A DNA stretch of 32,363 nt from positions 1 through 32,363 of the forward strand of contig PBFW01000055.1 of the NCBI GenBank assembly GCA_002719955.1. Direction: 5' to 3'. Origin of the DNA: Deltaproteobacteria bacterium. Lineage in GTDB: Bacteria; Myxococcota_A; UBA9160; UBA4427. The stretch's first letter is position 1, and the number at the start of each line of letters is the position of its first letter. A program made the translations under genes and the position numbers. The notes beneath the pieces are model-generated. The model was not told where the DNA came from. It was given only the letters and a program-made list of their open reading frames with translations, and searched no databases. Shown here in pieces: positions 14,863 to 22,974 of this stretch.

Positions 14863-16163
14863 GAGACTGACTCCGTTCGGGTGACCTCCCCGCCGTCGGA
14901 TCGACGCTCCATCCTCCACCGTGTGGGGAGATAGAGCAGGCCGTGCTGATGCTTCGCGCCGTCCACCACCTCAAAGGTGATGGCGTGCTCGCGATGATCG
15001 ATGGCGGTCGGTGAGGCCTTGCTGTGATCGTAGAGGAAGGTCGTCAGGTAGTACTGCCCGGCGAGGAGCGGCATGGAGTCAAAGCTCATCTCGACCGTCC
15101 CCTCCTCTCCGGCCGCCACGTGTTCGAGCGCGATGGGCTCGTCCCTCCAGTGGTGGTTCGACCCGTTCACATAGGTGCCATCTGAGCGGTAGATCCCGAG
15201 ACCGAAGACCGGCTGAGCGGTGTCTTTGAGGGCCTTGTACTCGAGCCGGACGACGAAAGGCCGGCCTGTCTGGAAGACGTGCGAGTGCTTGTCCTCGTCG
15301 TCAAACATCCCCATCGCCGTGACCTCGATCTCGCCTGTGCCCCAGCACGGGTACTCGGTCTCTCCACGATTGAGCATGCTCAAGCGCTCGTTCCCGCGCT
15401 CCTTGATTCGCTTCAGGTAGGCATCGGAGACCCCCTCGGCGTCGCCCTGCTCGATGACCTCTCCGCGGTCCATCATCACCACGTTCTGGCACATGCTCTT
15501 CACAGCCCCGAGGTCGTGAGAGACGAAGATCGTGGTCTTGCCGCGCTCGCGGAACTCGTTCAACCAGTTGAGGCACTTGCCCTTGAAGTGCTCGTCGCCG
15601 ACAGAGAGGGCCTCGTCGATGAGCAGGATGTCGGGGTCCACGCTCGACGCGACGCTGAAGCCGAGGCGGACGTACATCCCCGAGCTGTAGGTCTTCACGG
15701 GCCGATCGATGAAGTCCCCGAGCTCGCTGAAGGTCACGATCGACTCATAGCGCGCCTCGATCTCCTCCTGGCTCATCCCGAGGATTGAGCAGTTGAGGAA
15801 GATGTTCTCCTTGCCGGAGAACTCAGGGTGGAAGCCTGCGCCGAGCTCGAGGAGGCTCGCGACCCGGCCGTTCGTTTCGATGGTGCCGGTCGTAGGCTGG
15901 GTCACTCCAGTGAGGAGCTTTAAGAGGGTGCTCTTACCCGCGCCGTTCTCCCCGACGATGCCCACGGTCGAGCCGTGCGGGACGTCGAGGTAGACGTTCC
16001 TCACGGCCCAGAACTCTCGGCAGCGCGGTCCGCCGGGCAGGATCAGGTCCCATAGTCGGTGGATCGGCTTGTCGTAGATCTCGTACGCCTTGCCGATGCC
16101 TTTGGCGACGATCGCGCTCGTGGTGCTCCCTCGCTCGCCTGTCTTGTCGTTGGTCGCGCTCAT
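14859..16163 (-). CDS. wzt: Polysaccharide ABC transporter ATPase with C-terminal glycan-recognition domain (Wzt)
   Basis: A 434-residue ATPase of the Wzm/Wzt exporter. Walker A is GENGAGKST (71-79), the ABC signature YSSGM (159-163), Walker B runs into LIDEALSVGD (181-190), and the switch histidine is His216. This is the lipopolysaccharide/teichoic-acid exporter type, with the extra N-terminal strand and the Lys-Thr-Tyr-Ser-Ser-Gly signature. Residues of about 270-420 form an additional beta-sandwich matching the Wzt C-terminal domain, which in E. coli O9a binds the capped non-reducing end of the polymer. That domain fits the adjacent methyltransferase/coiled-coil gene as a terminator. The ATG at 16163 shares one base with the wzm stop (TAATG). 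The frame is open far upstream within wzm, but that extension is spurious. Confidence 0.93.
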   Translation of the reverse strand: MSATNDKTGERGSTTSAIVAKGIGKAYEIYDKPIHRLWDLILPGGPRCREFWAVRNVYLDVPHGSTVGIVGENGAGKSTLLKLLTGVTQPTTGTIETNGRVASLLELGAGFHPEFSGKENIFLNCSILGMSQEEIEARYESIVTFSELGDFIDRPVKTYSSGMYVRLGFSVASSVDPDILLIDEALSVGDEHFKGKCLNWLNEFRERGKTTIFVSHDLGAVKSMCQNVVMMDRGEVIEQGDAEGVSDAYLKRIKERGNERLSMLNRGETEYPCWGTGEIEVTAMGMFDDEDKHSHVFQTGRPFVVRLEYKALKDTAQPVFGLGIYRSDGTYVNGSNHHWRDEPIALEHVAAGEEGTVEMSFDSMPLLAGQYYLTTFLYDHSKASPTAIDHREHAITFEVVDGAKHQHGLLYLPTRWRMERRSDGGEVTRTESVS

Positions 16164-17062
16164 TAGAGGAGGTCCGGAAAGCGCGCCTTCTGCGAGCGGA
16201 AGAATGTCGAGCCCGCAGCGAACATAAAGAACGCGACCAGGAGGAAGGGGGCGATGAAGTTGAGCGGAGGCCACTCGCCAAAGAGCAGGACCTCTCGATA
16301 GCTCTCGATCAACCAGTGCATCGGGTTGATGTCCAGGATGAAGGCGAACTGACCATCGCGCGCCGACTGCACGAGCTCCACGGGATAGAAGATCGGCGTC
16401 GCGAACATCCAAAAGGTCACGAGCACACCGACGAGGTGGTAGGTGTCGCGCAGAAACAGGTTCAGGGTGGAGAGGAAGTAGCCGAGCCCGAGGGTGAAGA
16501 CTCCCTGACCGAGCATCAGGAGCGGGAGGCAGATCATCGAGATCCCCCATCGCAGGGTCCGGTCAGGCGGCGGCGCGAGCACTTGCCCATCAAAGAGCGC
16601 GAGCGAAGCGGTCTCGACCTCTACGAAGCCTGCCGTGTCCCCCTTCAAGATGAAGAAGCCGACCCCTAGCAGGACCAACGGGATCCCGATGAGCATGTTG
16701 ATGAGAGAGCTCACCGTGAGGAAGGCCGGCAGGATCTCTGAGGGGAAGACGACCTTCTGGATGAGGTTGCCGTTCTCCACGAGGCAGTTGGTGCTGCGAG
16801 AGATCGTCTCAGCGAAGGCGGTCCAGACTGTGATCCCGGAGAGCATCCAGAACGCGCACGCCTCGGGGCCCATCTTGTCGCCGAAGCGGACCTCCATGAT
16901 CAGCCGGAAGACGATGAAGTAGACCGCGAGGTTGAGCAGCGGGAAGATCACGGACCAGAAGAAGCCCATGCTCGACCCCACATAGCGCGCCTTCAGGTCG
17001 CGCACGACGAACTCACGCAGGAGTCTGCGGTGAGCGATCAGGTCTCTGATGGTTGCGAACAA
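16163..17062 (-). CDS. wzm: Polysaccharide ABC transporter permease (Wzm)
   Basis: A 299-residue ABC-2 type permease with six predicted hydrophobic segments. It begins with the amphipathic, basic helix LLREFVVRDLKARYVGSSMG (14-33), typical of Wzm/TagG proteins, and contains the conserved FWMFATPIFYPVELV and LDINPMHWLIESYREVLL blocks near the last helices. With the downstream Wzt it should move an undecaprenyl-linked polysaccharide across the inner membrane. The start is a TTG at 17062, supported by AAGGGA about seven bases upstream. It follows the arginase stop by 11 bases, so it may be transcribed from the arginase promoter. A loop of about 40 residues near 145-180 is longer than in many relatives. 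Confidence 0.92.
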   Translation of the reverse strand: MFATIRDLIAHRRLLREFVVRDLKARYVGSSMGFFWSVIFPLLNLAVYFIVFRLIMEVRFGDKMGPEACAFWMLSGITVWTAFAETISRSTNCLVENGNLIQKVVFPSEILPAFLTVSSLINMLIGIPLVLLGVGFFILKGDTAGFVEVETASLALFDGQVLAPPPDRTLRWGISMICLPLLMLGQGVFTLGLGYFLSTLNLFLRDTYHLVGVLVTFWMFATPIFYPVELVQSARDGQFAFILDINPMHWLIESYREVLLFGEWPPLNFIAPFLLVAFFMFAAGSTFFRSQKARFPDLL

Positions 17063-17073
17063 GCTGCGTTCCC

Positions 17074-17988
17074 TTAGAGGACGGACTTACCCAGCGCGCT
17101 CAGGATCAGCTCGACGGCCGCCTGCGCGGTCTGATTGCCGTCGTCGAGGATGGGGTTGATCTCGGTCATCTCGAGGCCGAGCATCGCGCCGCTCGCGGCG
17201 GAGTGCTCCATCACCAAGTGAGACTCACGCCAGGTCGTCCCGCCGGGCACCGGTGTCCCGACGCCAGGAGCGACGCTCGGGTCTGTGCCGTCGAGGTCAA
17301 AGGAGAGGTGGAACCCAGCCGTGCCCCGGGTGGCGATCTCGATCGCGCGCTTCATCACCTCGTGGATGCCGAGCATGTCGATCTCACGCATGGTGAACAC
17401 CTCGAGGCCGAACTCCTTGACGAGGCGGCGCTCCTCGGCGTCCACGCTCCGGACCCCGACGAGGACGGCGTTCTCGGGGCTCACGATGGGCGCGCTCCCA
17501 GAGAGCTCTGTGAGGGCGGCAGGCCCCCGCCCCAAGCACGACGCGAGCGGCATGCCGTGGATGTTGCCCGAGGGAGAGGTCTCCGGCGTGTTCATGTCTG
17601 CGTGGGCGTCGAACCAGATGAGGCCTATCTTCTCGCCACGCTCGTGGTGGTGCCGGCTGAGCCCAGCCACCGTGCCGCACGCGATCGAGTGATCTCCTCC
17701 GATCACGAGGGGGAAGCGATCCGTAGCTAAGAGCTCTCCGACCCTATCCCTGAGGTCTACGCAAGCACCGGCGATCTCGTCGAGAAAGCGGGCGTCTGAA
17801 TCCACCGGGTCCAAGGACTCTGGCTGATCGACCGGGACGTTACCCCGGTCTTCGAACTTCAAGCCTAGATCTCGCACGCGGCCCTCGAGGCCGGCGATTC
17901 GAATGGCGCTCGGACCCATGTCCACACCTCGGCGTCCTCCGCCGAGGTCCATGGGCACGCCGAGCATCGCGATGGTCTTCTCTATCAC
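17074..17988 (-). CDS. rocF: Arginase
   Basis: A 304-residue ureohydrolase that splits L-arginine into ornithine and urea. All manganese ligands are present: GGDHS (97-101, His100), DAHAD (127-131) and the D-x-D pair Asp231/Asp233 in SFDLDGTDP. The substrate loop NTPETSPSGNIHGMP (133-147) matches arginase rather than agmatinase, with the Asn and Ser-x-Asn that hold the alpha-amino and carboxylate groups. The C-terminal MTEINPILD (274-282) supplies the conserved glutamate. The start is GTG at 17988 with a strong GGAGGAG five bases upstream (17994-18000), one of the best ribosome-binding sites in the window. It precedes wzm by 11 bases, an unexpected partner; a metabolic link is not apparent. 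Confidence 0.94.
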   Translation of the reverse strand: MIEKTIAMLGVPMDLGGGRRGVDMGPSAIRIAGLEGRVRDLGLKFEDRGNVPVDQPESLDPVDSDARFLDEIAGACVDLRDRVGELLATDRFPLVIGGDHSIACGTVAGLSRHHHERGEKIGLIWFDAHADMNTPETSPSGNIHGMPLASCLGRGPAALTELSGSAPIVSPENAVLVGVRSVDAEERRLVKEFGLEVFTMREIDMLGIHEVMKRAIEIATRGTAGFHLSFDLDGTDPSVAPGVGTPVPGGTTWRESHLVMEHSAASGAMLGLEMTEINPILDDGNQTAQAAVELILSALGKSVL

Positions 17989-18054
17989 GTGTTCTCCTCC
18001 TGGCGCGCTGGCTGAATATTGGCTCGTCGTCTCAAGACCCTATCACCCCGAGGC

Positions 18055-19893
18055 TCAGTGTGTTCGCGAAGCGAGCGCGCCGAGTACGGCGCCGTGCCTC
18101 ACGTCTTCGCGGACGTCTGAGACCTCGCTGTTGAGGTCCTCAAGCGCTTGAAGCCCACCCCACAGACCCAGCGCATAGCCGACTCTGCGGGGGAACTTGG
18201 GCGCTCTATAAGTCTCTGTGTTGAGCATAGGCTCATATCTCGCCTCATCAATGAGCGCCCTCATTCCAGCGACGTCGATGAGGAGCGCGCTAGCGAGCAC
18301 GCTCTGATCGAACTCGACTGAGTCCCAGATCCCAGCGCGGATCAGCGTGAGGATGCGGGGGTCTCGCGCACGGTACAGTGCCAAGGCGAGGGCCTCGTTC
18401 ACGAGCGCGTCTCGCTCGTGAGGGAACTGGTTTTTGATGTAGGCGAGGTCTTCGACGCTGCCGGAATTTTCGAGCGCTTCGACCGCTCTCACACCAAAAC
18501 GACCCCTAGGGAGGCCCGCGACGAGGATCTCACGCAGGTACTCAAGCCCTTGAGAGCTCCCTTCAAGCGAAAGTGAGGTGCAAGCCTCAAGCGCTCTGCC
18601 CCCCCTCAGGCTGGGCAAGGCCTCCAAGAGCATCGCCGCGAGGACCGGTGACTCAACACCGGTCGAGACCCAGTCGACGACCTGCCGATGAATCTCTGAC
18701 TCCGGATCATTCAATATGGCAGAGATCTCGCCCGCGGCGTCCTCGTCGCCCATCTTGGCGAGCTGGATTTTGGCCGCTGCGGCGATGTCAGCCCTCGGGT
18801 TCTGGCTGATGGAGTAGAGCGCGGGGAGGACAGCCTCGTCACCAGTCCCGCCCAACGCCTCGCAGCACCAGATGAGCTGCCTGGGGCCGAGGTCACCGCC
18901 CTCGATCTCTTCGAGGACAGGCACGAGAGCCTTGTTGTACCCAGCGCGGACCAAGAGGCTGACTGCGCGGTAGCGCATGGAGGGCACCTCTGTCGCGATC
19001 TTGAGGAGACCGACCGTGGACTTCTCGAGTCTGCGGTCGCGGATCTCCTGGAGCAGCACGCCCCACTCTGGGCTCCAGAGGCCTGACTCGACGAGCAGCG
19101 ACACCTCCTCGGGCATGGCGCGCAGCGCCGCGCAAAGCGCCTGCTTCGTGGCGGCGCCGCGGTCTCTCCGCTCGGTCTCAACGAGGGAGCGGAAGTGATC
19201 CTGGGTGCCGAGCCTGTTGCTGTCGGCGGCGGCGTTCAGAATGAAGCCCTTCAAGAAGTCTAGGTCCTTCGCGAGGTCTTCGATCAAGACGACCTCCCAA
19301 GCGCGCTCATCGACCAAGCCGTAGTGCTTCGCGGCGTCCCACCTCAACTCAAGGTAGAGGGCAGAGGCTGCGGTCATCTCGCTGTCGCAGGTGTCGGTCG
19401 TGAAGAGGAGCAGCTTCCCTGCCATCTGAGCCCGAGCCTCATCTCCGCTCTCGGAGACGGCCTCGACATACTCAGCTGCGGCCCACCTGCCTGTGCGCAT
19501 GAGCGCGAGCAACGCGCACTCTGAGACGAGCGGGTCCGGATCTTCGCGTAGGCCCTCAAGGAGCGGGTGTACGCCGACCCCGAGCTCGCCGAGCGCCAAG
19601 ACGGCTGCGCACCGCTCCCGCAGCGAGCCTGCGGTCAGTGACTTCTCAAGGAGCGCGCGTCCGCGCTTCGAGCCGGAGGCGCCGAGGGCGAACAGCGCGG
19701 CTGCGCGGGTGTCTTGATCTAAGCCACCGCCGTCGATCGCCGTCAGCGCAGCGAACTCGGTGCGCGAGGTGAAGGAGATCCGCGCGTCTTGCTCGAGGAG
19801 AAGGGCCCAGTCGTTCTCAGCAGAGTCTTGTGAGCTCGCTGGAGTCGAGAGGGTCAGGAAGAGGGCGAGGGTCGCGTATAGGGGACGGGCCAT
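18055..19893 (-). CDS. Exported HEAT-repeat protein
   Basis: A 612-residue protein with a signal peptide (MARPLYATLALFLTLSTPAS, 1-20, probable cleavage soon after). The rest is alpha-helical and composed of irregular HEAT-like helical pairs. Repeats such as TRAAALFALGASGSKRGRAL, RERCAAVLALGELGVGVHPL and LVSECALLALMRTGRWAAAE recur at about 30-residue intervals in the first third, with further repeats to the C-terminus. HEAT solenoids bind other proteins; no catalytic motif is visible. It lies upstream of arginase by 66 bases on the same strand. The 246 bases between its start and the small lipoprotein gene hold no gene I can support apart from a hairpin at 20108-20134. Function is unknown. Confidence 0.8.
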   Translation of the reverse strand: MARPLYATLALFLTLSTPASSQDSAENDWALLLEQDARISFTSRTEFAALTAIDGGGLDQDTRAAALFALGASGSKRGRALLEKSLTAGSLRERCAAVLALGELGVGVHPLLEGLREDPDPLVSECALLALMRTGRWAAAEYVEAVSESGDEARAQMAGKLLLFTTDTCDSEMTAASALYLELRWDAAKHYGLVDERAWEVVLIEDLAKDLDFLKGFILNAAADSNRLGTQDHFRSLVETERRDRGAATKQALCAALRAMPEEVSLLVESGLWSPEWGVLLQEIRDRRLEKSTVGLLKIATEVPSMRYRAVSLLVRAGYNKALVPVLEEIEGGDLGPRQLIWCCEALGGTGDEAVLPALYSISQNPRADIAAAAKIQLAKMGDEDAAGEISAILNDPESEIHRQVVDWVSTGVESPVLAAMLLEALPSLRGGRALEACTSLSLEGSSQGLEYLREILVAGLPRGRFGVRAVEALENSGSVEDLAYIKNQFPHERDALVNEALALALYRARDPRILTLIRAGIWDSVEFDQSVLASALLIDVAGMRALIDEARYEPMLNTETYRAPKFPRRVGYALGLWGGLQALEDLNSEVSDVREDVRHGAVLGALASRTH

Positions 19894-20107
19894 GTGAAAA
19901 TTGAGGTCGAGTGCTTAAAGGGGGGCTAGCGATGGGTACATCGGCCACGGAACGGCCACAAGTTGGGGCAAATCCTGGACTTGCGGCAGCACCGGGACCT
20001 GATTCGGACCACTCGACGCCCCTCTCATGGGCCTCCAGGGGGCCCTCGACCAGGCCTTGACTCCGAGCTAGCTCGCTCAGCCGCTCAAATGGGGCCAAAG
20101 CGGCGTC

Positions 20108-20134
20108 GTAAACCTCTTCAAATCAGAGGCTTAC
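20108..20134 (-). terminator. Hairpin just after the lipoprotein gene
   Basis: On the minus strand a 10-base-pair stem (20125-20134 with 20108-20117, one G-U pair) closes a seven-base loop and begins five bases after the stop at 20140. No U-tract follows, so it is either a weak or Rho-assisted terminator or a 3'-end stabiliser for the upstream phosphomannomutase-lipoprotein transcript. The plus-strand version has a mismatch, which points to the minus strand as the functional one. Confidence 0.35.
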
Positions 20135-20139
20135 ACCGC

Positions 20140-20490
20140 TCACTCGCCCTCGGAGGAGCGAGCGTCTTCCCGCGGGGGCGAGAGTCGCAAAGTGACCTCC
20201 AGGGAGCCCGCTTTGAGTGGTCTGAGAGGGATTTTGCCCTCCCAACCGTCAGATCTCCACGCCCGCACGCTCCCCTCTAGGCCCTCTTCAAGGCCCGTCA
20301 AAATGAAGCGACCCCGCGGATCGCTCACTGCCCTCGTGCCTCCTGGGCCCTCAACACGGATCCCCACGAGGGGCTCTCCGTCCTGTACGTCGACGACGAC
20401 CCCCTTCACCACGCAATCTTCCTCAGCCTCAGCTGAGCACGCTACGAGGGCGGCAGTGAGCGCCATCGCGGGCCACCTGCTTCGCCTCAT
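20140..20490 (-). CDS. Small lipoprotein with carboxypeptidase-regulatory-like domain
   Basis: A 116-residue protein. The start MRRSRWPAMALTAALVACSA has a basic n-region, a hydrophobic core and a lipobox (LVAC, Cys18), so it is probably a lipoprotein. Residues of about 26-105 form one small beta-sandwich of the carboxypeptidase regulatory-like / CNA-B type: VVKGVVVDVQDGEPLVGIRV, then SDPRGRFILTGLEEG, the usual DxxGxFxLxGL pattern. Such domains act as structural or binding modules. The ATG overlaps the phosphomannomutase stop (ATGA), so translation is coupled; the functional link between the two is unclear. Confidence 0.75.
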   Translation of the reverse strand: MRRSRWPAMALTAALVACSAEAEEDCVVKGVVVDVQDGEPLVGIRVEGPGGTRAVSDPRGRFILTGLEEGLEGSVRAWRSDGWEGKIPLRPLKAGSLEVTLRLSPPREDARSSEGE

Positions 20491-21842
20491 GAGACCGGGT
20501 CTCCCAAAAGCTCCACCACCTGATCTCTGCGACGGTCGCGGAGCTCTGCGCTGTTAGCCTCGAGGTTCAAGCGGAGCAGAGGCTCCGTGTTGGAAGCGCG
20601 CACGTTGCACCACCACCACTCTGCGTCCCCTAGCTCGCCACACTCGATGGTCACGCCGTCGAGGTCATCGGTGCGACCGTCAGGGAAGGTCTCACGCAAG
20701 GACGCCATGGCCTTCTCAGTGTCCTCAACCCGGAAGTTGATCTCTCCCGTCTGGTGGTAGCGGCGCAGGTCCCCAACCAGCTGGCTGAACGGTGTGTCAG
20801 GGTGACGCGAGAGCAGGTTCAAGACCGAGATCATCGCGAGGACGCCGGAGTCCGTCGTGTAGTTGTCAGCGAAGTAGAAGTGCCCTGAGAGTTCGCCGGC
20901 GAACAGCGCCTTATGCTCACGCATAGTCGCTTTGATGAAGGAGTGTCCGACGCGGTCACGGATCGCGCGGCCGCCGGCCTTCTCCACCTCTTCCTTAACG
21001 ACCCAGGAGGAGCGCAGGTCGTAGACGATCGGCGTCGGGCCACCCTTCGCGAGGAGGTCGCGAGCGAGGAGCGCGGTGATGAGGTCTGCAGGCACGGTCA
21101 CTCCGGCCTCGTCTACAAAGCAGCAGCGATCTGCGTCGCCATCGAAGCTGAGACCGACGCGCGCGCCGCTCGAGGCGATCAGACCCCGCACGGGGTCGAG
21201 GTTCTCCTCCTTCAGCGGGTTGGCTTCATGGTTCGGGAAGGTCCCGTCCGGCTCCATGAACATCGTCTCCGCCTGGACCTGCGGCATGAGCTCGAGGATG
21301 CCCGGGAGGGTGTGCCCAGCCATGCCGTTCGCGGCGTCAATGGCGACCTTCACAGGCACCTCAAGCTCGGCGAAAGAGGCCACGTGGACCTGATAAGCGG
21401 CGAGCAGGTCAAGGTGCGTCAAGGCGCCCCTCTTCTCGCTCGCGGGGGGACCTTCGTCAGCACAGGCTGCCTCGATCTCGTCGATCCCTGTCGTATATGC
21501 CACCGGTCGCGCGCCCTCTCGACAGAGCTTCATCCCGTTGTACTCGCCCGGGTTGTGGCTCGCTGTCACGACCATGCCGCCCGCCACCTCGCGCGATCCG
21601 ATCGCGTAGTAGGCCATCGGCGTGGAGGCAAAGCCGATGTTAATGACGTCTCTCCCGACGTCGCAGAGTCCAGCGCAGACAGCCTCAGAGACCTCCGGGG
21701 AGTGAACTCGGGCGTCCCGCCCGACGATCACCGAACCTGGCTCCAGGAGGGCCGAGAAGGCCCTCCCTATCTTCCGTGCGATCTCTGCGTCGAGCTCCGT
21801 CGGGTGGATCCCGCGGATGTCATATGCCTTGAAGATGCCCAT
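20487..21842 (-). CDS. manB: Phosphomannomutase/phosphoglucomutase
   Basis: A 451-residue alpha-D-phosphohexomutase, interconverting hexose 6- and 1-phosphates for nucleotide-sugar synthesis. The start MGIFKAYDIRG is typical of the PMM/PGM (AlgC/ManB) branch. Key sites are visible: phosphoserine loop TASHNP (93-98, Ser95), metal-binding DGDADR (234-239) and sugar-specificity loop GELSGHFYF (316-324). The glutamate and serine in the last favour bifunctional glucose/mannose recognition rather than GlmM. The C-terminal phosphate-binding RASNTEPLLRLNLEA (about 419-433) is intact. It probably feeds GDP-mannose or UDP-glucose pools for the envelope polysaccharide, but it is not in the wzm/wzt operon. 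The gene symbol is by family only. Confidence 0.93.
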   Translation of the reverse strand: MGIFKAYDIRGIHPTELDAEIARKIGRAFSALLEPGSVIVGRDARVHSPEVSEAVCAGLCDVGRDVINIGFASTPMAYYAIGSREVAGGMVVTASHNPGEYNGMKLCREGARPVAYTTGIDEIEAACADEGPPASEKRGALTHLDLLAAYQVHVASFAELEVPVKVAIDAANGMAGHTLPGILELMPQVQAETMFMEPDGTFPNHEANPLKEENLDPVRGLIASSGARVGLSFDGDADRCCFVDEAGVTVPADLITALLARDLLAKGGPTPIVYDLRSSWVVKEEVEKAGGRAIRDRVGHSFIKATMREHKALFAGELSGHFYFADNYTTDSGVLAMISVLNLLSRHPDTPFSQLVGDLRRYHQTGEINFRVEDTEKAMASLRETFPDGRTDDLDGVTIECGELGDAEWWWCNVRASNTEPLLRLNLEANSAELRDRRRDQVVELLGDPVS

Positions 21843-21929
21843 GGAGGTTCTCTGCTTCCTTGTCGTTTAGCGGACGTTAACTACGCGCTGACTCGACAGA
21901 GAGGATAACCCCGCAGGTGTCCTGCTAGG

Positions 21930-22964
21930 TCATCCACCGAGGATCTCTTGGAGGGCCGCCTCTAGGCGCGAGACGTCCTCCTCCCCTACGCCTGAGTGGG
22001 CCACGAAACGCAAGGAGTCCGCCGTGAGGGCATAGACGAGGACCTCGCGCTCTCCGAGCGCCTGCGCGAGCGCGCTCGCAGCAGGCGCGGGCGACGAGAC
22101 GCGCACGACCGCGAGGTTGGTGTCGACGTCCTCTGGGTCGCAGGAGAGGCCCTCAAGGCGATCCAAGCGCGCGGCGAGGTCTTTGGCGAGGGCGTGGTCG
22201 AGGGTGAGCCGCTCGCGGTTGTTCTCGAGGGCGTAGAGCCCGCCGGCCGCGATGATCCCGGCTTGTCGCATCCAGCCACCGAGCCGCTTGCGGACGACGC
22301 GCGCCCGCTCTAGGAAGGCGGCGTCCCCGGCGATCACAGATCCGACGGGAGCCCCGAGGCCCTTGGAGAGGCAGACCGAGACCGAATCGGCGGTCGCCGC
22401 CCACTCGGCCGCGCTCACACCGCTCGCGACCTCAGCGTTCGCCAGCCGCGCACCGTCGAGGTGGACAGGGACCCCCGCCTCCTCGCAGACAGCGTAGACA
22501 GCCCGCATCGCCTCCATCGGGACGACGCTGCCGCCTGAGTCAGCGTGCGTCTGCTCCATACAGACGAGCCCTGTGTCAGGGCAGTGGATGAAGTCCGAAC
22601 GCATCGCGCGCTTGACCTCCTCCGCGTCCAGGGCGCCGCGGTCTCCATCGAGCGTGAGGAGCTGGAGGCCGTGCAAGGCTGCCGGCGCCCCCGCCTCGTA
22701 ATTCACGATGTGAGCTCCCCGCTCACAGATGACCTCATGACCGGGGCTCGTCCATGAACCGAGCGCCACCTGGTTGGCCATCGTCCCAGAGGGGACGAAG
22801 AGCGCGCCCTCCTTCCCGAGCCACGTGGCCGCTGCTGCCTCGAGGCGACCGACCGTCGGGTCGCCGTCTAGGACGTCATCTCCGACCTCTGCTGAGGCCA
22901 TCGCCTCCCTCATCTCATCTGAGGGGAGCGTGACGGTGTCGCTGCGAAAGTCAGAGGCGCTCAT
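21930..22964 (-). CDS. ltaE: Low-specificity L-threonine aldolase
   Basis: A 344-residue PLP enzyme of fold type I that cleaves L-threonine/allo-threonine to glycine and acetaldehyde. The N-terminal FRSDTVTLPSDEMREAM block, FVPSGTMANQVAL, the substrate segment HADSGGSVVP, the aspartate-containing VHLDGARLANA (Asp170) and the lysine loop CLSKGLGAPVGS (Lys201) are all as in the family. I start at ATG 22964, ten bases after the aminotransferase stop. An in-frame extension to 23018 overlaps that gene and adds non-conserved residues. It is probably cotranscribed with the aminotransferase. A short strong hairpin (GCAGG-CCTGC, 21913-21925) begins four bases after the stop, before the phosphomannomutase gene. 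Confidence 0.92.
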   Translation of the reverse strand: MSASDFRSDTVTLPSDEMREAMASAEVGDDVLDGDPTVGRLEAAAATWLGKEGALFVPSGTMANQVALGSWTSPGHEVICERGAHIVNYEAGAPAALHGLQLLTLDGDRGALDAEEVKRAMRSDFIHCPDTGLVCMEQTHADSGGSVVPMEAMRAVYAVCEEAGVPVHLDGARLANAEVASGVSAAEWAATADSVSVCLSKGLGAPVGSVIAGDAAFLERARVVRKRLGGWMRQAGIIAAGGLYALENNRERLTLDHALAKDLAARLDRLEGLSCDPEDVDTNLAVVRVSSPAPAASALAQALGEREVLVYALTADSLRFVAHSGVGEEDVSRLEAALQEILGG

Positions 22965-22974
22965 GGTCAAGCTC

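Noticed and set aside
16164..16550. N-terminal extension of the Wzt frame into wzm
   Set aside because: The extension is an out-of-frame read of wzm; the ATG at 16163, coupled to the wzm stop, gives the normal Wzt length.
8896..17988. Functional arginine system linking McsB and arginase
   Set aside because: The two genes are about 7 kb apart in different operons, separated by an oppositely oriented permease gene. Sharing the word arginine is not evidence of a link.
19817..20098. 93-codon minus-strand frame overlapping the HEAT protein start
   Set aside because: Low-complexity residues, overlap with the signal-peptide region, and no ribosome-binding site.
21913..21925. GCAGG-CCTGC hairpin after ltaE as a full terminator
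   Set aside because: Only a five-base-pair stem with a three-base loop and no U-tract; noted in the ltaE entry but too weak to list as a terminator.
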